Shown here: piece by piece, positions 60,930 to 64,000 of the stretch
How positions within the stretch are numbered: the stretch's first letter is position 1
Layout of the letters: every line of letters starts with the position of its first letter
Source of the DNA: FEN-1191 sp964528845
GTDB taxonomy: Bacteria > Pseudomonadota > Gammaproteobacteria > Steroidobacterales > Steroidobacteraceae
Direction of reading: 5' to 3'
Assembly (NCBI GenBank): GCA_964528845.1
Contig: CAZGVE010000005.1
Coordinates: forward strand, 62,001 to 126,000
Length of the DNA: 64,000 nt
The notes under the pieces: generated by a model
Databases searched by the model: none
Told to the model about the DNA's origin: nothing
Seen by the model: the letters and a program-made list of their open reading frames with translations, nothing else
Made by a program: the position numbers and the translations under genes

Positions 60930-61611
60930 GGATCGCCGACGCCCCCGGACCCGCAGACCAAGTCGCGGCGGACGACCTTCCCGAGCCGCAGCACTGCAGC
61001 TGCGAGATCGCATTCTCGAAGTCGCGACAGCGCTGTTCCTGTCCGAGGGCTACGGCTCCACCTCCATTGAAGCCGTGGCTCGGCGCGCCGGCATTTCCAA
61101 GCGCACCTTCTACCACCGCTTTGAGGACAAGGCCGCGCTGTTCGCCGCGGTGGTGCATCGAATCATCGAACAGATCCGGCCGGCTCCGGGGGTAGCGCTG
61201 ATCGAGGGCAAAACGCTCTATGAAGTGCTGTGCCGCCTGGCCGGACTCATCCTGCGTGCGGCGCTCTCGCCCCAGGCCATCGCGCTGCACCGTCTGGTCA
61301 CAACGGAGTCGGCCCGATTCCCGAACCTCGTACGTGCTGTCGATCAGGAAGGGTGGGCTCAGGAGGCGACCGCCCTGATCAGTGGCCTGCTGGAGCGCGA
61401 GCTGCGCGGTCCGAGGCTGACCGCCGAGCTGCGTACCTTCGCCGCCGAGCAATTCCTGCATATGGTCGTCGGGCTGCCGCTTCGCCGCACGATGGGCCTG
61501 GGCGTGCCGATGACGTCAGAGGAGCTCGAAGTCTGGGTAGCGAACGCGGTGCGTCTGTTCCTGGACGGATGCCGAGGGTTGTGTAGCGCCGCCCCTCGAC
61601 GAGCGCGCTGA
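60877..61611 (+). CDS. TetR-family transcriptional regulator
   Basis: A 244-residue regulator. The HTH is FLSEGYGSTSIEAVARRAGISKRTFYHRFEDKAALF, preceded by a basic Arg-rich lead. The C-terminal ligand domain is typical of TetR (AEQFLHMVVGLPLRRTMGLG). ATG 60877, inside the end of the YYPPQQG gene, is the only plausible upstream start; a shorter start within the basic region is possible. It may control the downstream helicase or the MFS gene at the window end. Confidence 0.85.
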   Translation: MLPTLPTDPAGTATVVAEDRRRPRTRRPSRGGRPSRAAALQLRDRILEVATALFLSEGYGSTSIEAVARRAGISKRTFYHRFEDKAALFAAVVHRIIEQIRPAPGVALIEGKTLYEVLCRLAGLILRAALSPQAIALHRLVTTESARFPNLVRAVDQEGWAQEATALISGLLERELRGPRLTAELRTFAAEQFLHMVVGLPLRRTMGLGVPMTSEELEVWVANAVRLFLDGCRGLCSAAPRRAR

Positions 61612-61662
61612 GCCCAACCGAAGCCGCTACACTGCGCCCCCCCGGACGCCCGCCCCGCACCT

Positions 61663-63393
61663 ATGGAAACCGCCGACGCCGATGCCGCGCTGACCTTCGA
61701 TGCACTCGGGCTCCGCCCGGAAGTGATCCTGGCGCTGCGGGAGGTCGGGTACGAGACGCCCACGCCGATCCAGGCGGCAACGATACCGGTGCTGCTGGGT
61801 GGGTCGGACCTGCTTGGTCAGGCGCAGACCGGCACCGGCAAGACTGCCGCGTTCGCACTGCCGCTGCTGTCGCGCCTGGATCTCTCGCAGCGTGACCCGC
61901 AGCTGCTGGTGCTGGTGCCCACGCGCGAGCTCGCGATCCAGGTCGCCGAAGCGTTCCAGAAGTACGCTGCGCACCTGCCAGGCTTTCACGTACTGCCGGT
62001 CTATGGTGGCCAGAGCTATACGCCGCAGCTCAACGCACTGCGGCGCGGCACCCACGTGATCGTCGGCACGCCCGGCCGCATCATGGACCACCTCGAGCGT
62101 GGCACGCTCTCGCTCGAGGGCATCCGCGGCGTCGTGCTGGACGAGGCCGACGAGATGCTCGCGATGGGATTCATCGACGCCATCGACACGATCCTTGCGC
62201 GCACGCCGCCTGAGCGCCAGGTCGCGCTGTTCTCCGCGACGCTGCCAGCTGCGATCCGGCAGATCTCGCAGCGCCATCTGCGATCGCCACGGGAAATTAC
62301 GATCCGGAGCCGGACGACGACCGCGGCTGGTATCCATCAGCGCTACTGGCTGGTCAGCGGGCTGCACAAGCTCGATGCGCTGACACGCATCCTCGAGGTC
62401 GAAGCCTTCGATGCCATGCTCGTGTTCGTGCGCACCAAGCAGTCGACGGTCGAGCTGGCCGAGCGGCTGGTCGCGCGTGGCTTTGCAGCCGCCGCGCTCA
62501 ACGGCGACATCCAGCAGGCACAGCGCGAGCGCACGATCGCGCAGCTGAAGGCCGGCGCGATCGACATCCTCGTCGCTACCGACGTCGCGGCGCGCGGGCT
62601 GGACGTCGAGCGCATCGGCCACGTGGTGAATTTCGATGTGCCCCACGACCCCGAATCCTACGTGCATCGGATCGGACGCACCGGCCGGGCGGGACGTAGC
62701 GGCCAGGCGATCCTGTTCATCGCGCCGCGCGAGCGCAATATGCTGCGCGCCATCGAGCGCGCTACACGCCAGCCGATCGAGGCCATGAACCTGCCGACGC
62801 TCGACGATGTCAATCGGCGCCGCATTGCGCAATTCAAGGAGCGCATCTCGGGCGCCCTGCAACAGGGAGTTGCCGGCTCCTACCGCGCTATCGTCGAGGA
62901 GTTCGTGCGCGAGAGCGGGGCCGAACTGCTGGACGTGGCTGCCGCCATCGCCAGCCTCGCGCAGGGCAGAACCGCACTGCTGCTGGGAGCCGCGCCGCCC
63001 CGGCCGGACCGGGATGCGCAGCCCGCGCGCGAAAGCCATGCGGGATCGCACGGGGATGCTGGATCACATCGGAAAGGTTCGCACCGAAAAGGCTCGCGCT
63101 TCGGCCCGCAGCAGACCTATCGCCTGGAGGTCGGCCGCGCGCACGGCGTACAGCCGGGCAACCTGGTCGGGGCGATCGCGAATGAAGCGGACCTGGACGG
63201 CTCGCAGATCAACGGCATCGAGATCCAGGAAGACCACAGCTTCGTGCGGCTGCCGGCGGCGATGCCGGCCCAGGTCCTCGCGCGGTTGCAGCAGGTGCGC
63301 GTGAAGGGTCGGGCGTTGGCCGCGGCCCCGGTCGCGCGGCGGCCGTCCGCCGGGCGCGGAAAACCGAAGCCGCATCGCCGCCTGGCGAAGTAG
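61663..63393 (+). CDS. DEAD-box RNA helicase with DbpA-type RNA-binding domain
   Basis: A 576-residue ATP-dependent RNA helicase. Motifs in order: Q motif (TFDALGLRPEV...TPTPIQ), AQTGTGKT (residues 54-61), PTREL, TPGRI, DEAD (160-163), SAT (191-193), then in the C-lobe ATDVAARGLD and HRIGRTGR. A C-terminal DbpA-like RNA-binding domain (YRLEVGRAHGVQPGNLVGAIANE) and basic tail follow. It resembles CsdA/DeaD proteins that act in ribosome assembly and cold response. The TetR gene lies upstream. Confidence 0.93.
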   Translation: METADADAALTFDALGLRPEVILALREVGYETPTPIQAATIPVLLGGSDLLGQAQTGTGKTAAFALPLLSRLDLSQRDPQLLVLVPTRELAIQVAEAFQKYAAHLPGFHVLPVYGGQSYTPQLNALRRGTHVIVGTPGRIMDHLERGTLSLEGIRGVVLDEADEMLAMGFIDAIDTILARTPPERQVALFSATLPAAIRQISQRHLRSPREITIRSRTTTAAGIHQRYWLVSGLHKLDALTRILEVEAFDAMLVFVRTKQSTVELAERLVARGFAAAALNGDIQQAQRERTIAQLKAGAIDILVATDVAARGLDVERIGHVVNFDVPHDPESYVHRIGRTGRAGRSGQAILFIAPRERNMLRAIERATRQPIEAMNLPTLDDVNRRRIAQFKERISGALQQGVAGSYRAIVEEFVRESGAELLDVAAAIASLAQGRTALLLGAAPPRPDRDAQPARESHAGSHGDAGSHRKGSHRKGSRFGPQQTYRLEVGRAHGVQPGNLVGAIANEADLDGSQINGIEIQEDHSFVRLPAAMPAQVLARLQQVRVKGRALAAAPVARRPSAGRGKPKPHRRLAK

Positions 63394-63418
63394 GCGGCCG
63401 GCATCGCAGGTTACGTCG

Positions 63419-64000
63419 ATGTCGAGCAATAGGGCGGCCGGCGCAGCGGCAGTGTTCTCCCGGCGCATCCCGCTGATCGTCGCCGCGGCGTTTTTCATGG
63501 AGACGCTCGACGGCACGATCGTGACGACCGCGCTGCCGGCGATTGCGCAGAGCCTGCACCGACCGGCCTTGAGTCTGACCCCGGGGATCTCCGCGTATCT
63601 GCTGGCCGTGGCGGTGTTCGTGCCGACGGCCGGCTGGGCGAGCGACCGGCTGGGCGCGCGAGCGCTATTCGCCTCGGCGATCGCGCTGTTCACCCTCGCC
63701 TCGCTGTGCTGCGCGCTGAGCCCGTCCCCGGGGCTGTTCTTCGCGGCGCGTGCGATCCAGGGCGCCGCCGCGGCATTCATGTCGCCGGTTGGCCGACTCG
63801 TGGTGCTGCGCGAGACCGCCAGGCAGCACATCCTGGAGGCCATCGCGATCATCACCTGGCCGGCGCTGATTGGCCCGGTCGTCGGCCCGGCGCTGGCCGG
63901 CCTGATCACCACCTACGCCTCGTGGCGCTGGATCTTCCTGATCAACCTGCCGCTCGGAATCCTCGGGGTCTGGCTGGTGCTGCGCGTGGTGCCGGAGCAC
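63419..64000 (+). CDS. DHA2 (EmrB/QacA) family MFS transporter, partial
   Basis: The first 194 codons of a drug-efflux-type major facilitator protein running off the window. The D1 motif METLDGTIVTTALP lies in helix 1, motif A is GWASDRLGARALF, and motif C is GPVVGPALAGLI. These mark the 14-helix DHA2 group, which expels lipophilic compounds. The ATG at 63419 lies 25 bp after the helicase stop. Confidence 0.88.
   Translation, partial: MSSNRAAGAAAVFSRRIPLIVAAAFFMETLDGTIVTTALPAIAQSLHRPALSLTPGISAYLLAVAVFVPTAGWASDRLGARALFASAIALFTLASLCCALSPSPGLFFAARAIQGAAAAFMSPVGRLVVLRETARQHILEAIAIITWPALIGPVVGPALAGLITTYASWRWIFLINLPLGILGVWLVLRVVPEH

Noticed and set aside
1..64000. Mobile elements, tRNA or rRNA genes, integrases
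   Set aside because: No transposase, integrase, terminal repeats or structural RNA signature was seen.

Overview
The window is 64 kb of uniformly GC-rich bacterial DNA from a Gram-negative organism. Evidence for this is an LpxA-type acyltransferase, a TonB-family protein, a PEP-CTERM protein with a VPLPA-type tail, many periplasmic c-type cytochromes and PQQ dehydrogenases, and an EAL signalling protein. The mix fits an environmental gammaproteobacterium, but no rRNA or other taxonomic marker is present, so this is inference. Three runs of exactly 100 N (6287-6386, 43573-43672, 45708-45807) mark scaffold joins. The first is flanked by an exact 55-bp duplicate and looks spurious; collapsing it restores an intact cytochrome c.

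Layout. 1-6.5 kb: molybdenum hydroxylase subunits, a Tat-exported UxuA-like enzyme, a cupin/carboxymuconolactone-decarboxylase fusion, a Tat-exported ThDP enzyme and a cytochrome c. 6.5-11.2 kb: a lone PEP-CTERM protein, a subclass B3 metallo-beta-lactamase with an SRPBCC protein, an aldo/keto reductase and a secreted aldose epimerase. 11.2-17.4 kb: a cytochrome c / PQQ dehydrogenase / beta-propeller operon and an operon of three NAD(P)-dependent oxidoreductases (2-hydroxyacid dehydrogenase, SDR, tartrate/D-malate dehydrogenase-like). 17.5-25.5 kb: two plus-strand operons, each ending in a near-identical NMT1-type solute-binding protein with no ABC partner. 25.5-34.6 kb: a seven-gene minus-strand operon (ThDP enzyme, MFS transporter, bicupin, PQQ dehydrogenase, cytochrome c, MBL-fold protein, cupin) divergent from a MarR regulator. 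35-43 kb: bicupin/cupin/Gfo-Idh operon, MBL-fold protein, M20 peptidase, a threonine-dehydratase remnant, a membrane protein, a PLP decarboxylase and a third small cupin. 43-50 kb: zinc peptidase, a ferritin-like/CDGSH fusion, and a Ser/Thr kinase convergent with an ECF sigma factor. 50-54 kb: small secreted protein, Tat-exported DapA-like enzyme, GST, Tat-exported amidohydrolase. 54-64 kb: TonB-like protein, LpxA, pirin with divergent LysR, PAS-GAF-GGDEF-EAL protein, YYPPQQG-repeat protein, TetR, DEAD-box helicase and the start of a DHA2 transporter.

How it may work together. About half the window looks like a dispersed catabolic region whose enzymes are largely exported: Tat or Sec signals occur on a molybdenum hydroxylase, two TIM-barrel lyase-type proteins, a ThDP enzyme, an enolase-superfamily enzyme, an aldo/keto reductase, an amidohydrolase, gluconolactonase-like propellers and many cupins, beside PQQ dehydrogenases and cytochromes that could pass electrons to the respiratory chain. 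The substrate cannot be read from sequence; a plant-derived sugar acid or aromatic compound is a guess. A recurring 16-bp imperfect palindrome lies upstream of at least five of these operons, including the MarR/ThDP divergent promoter, and may be the operator of a shared regulon. This is the most notable candidate for an undescribed system here.
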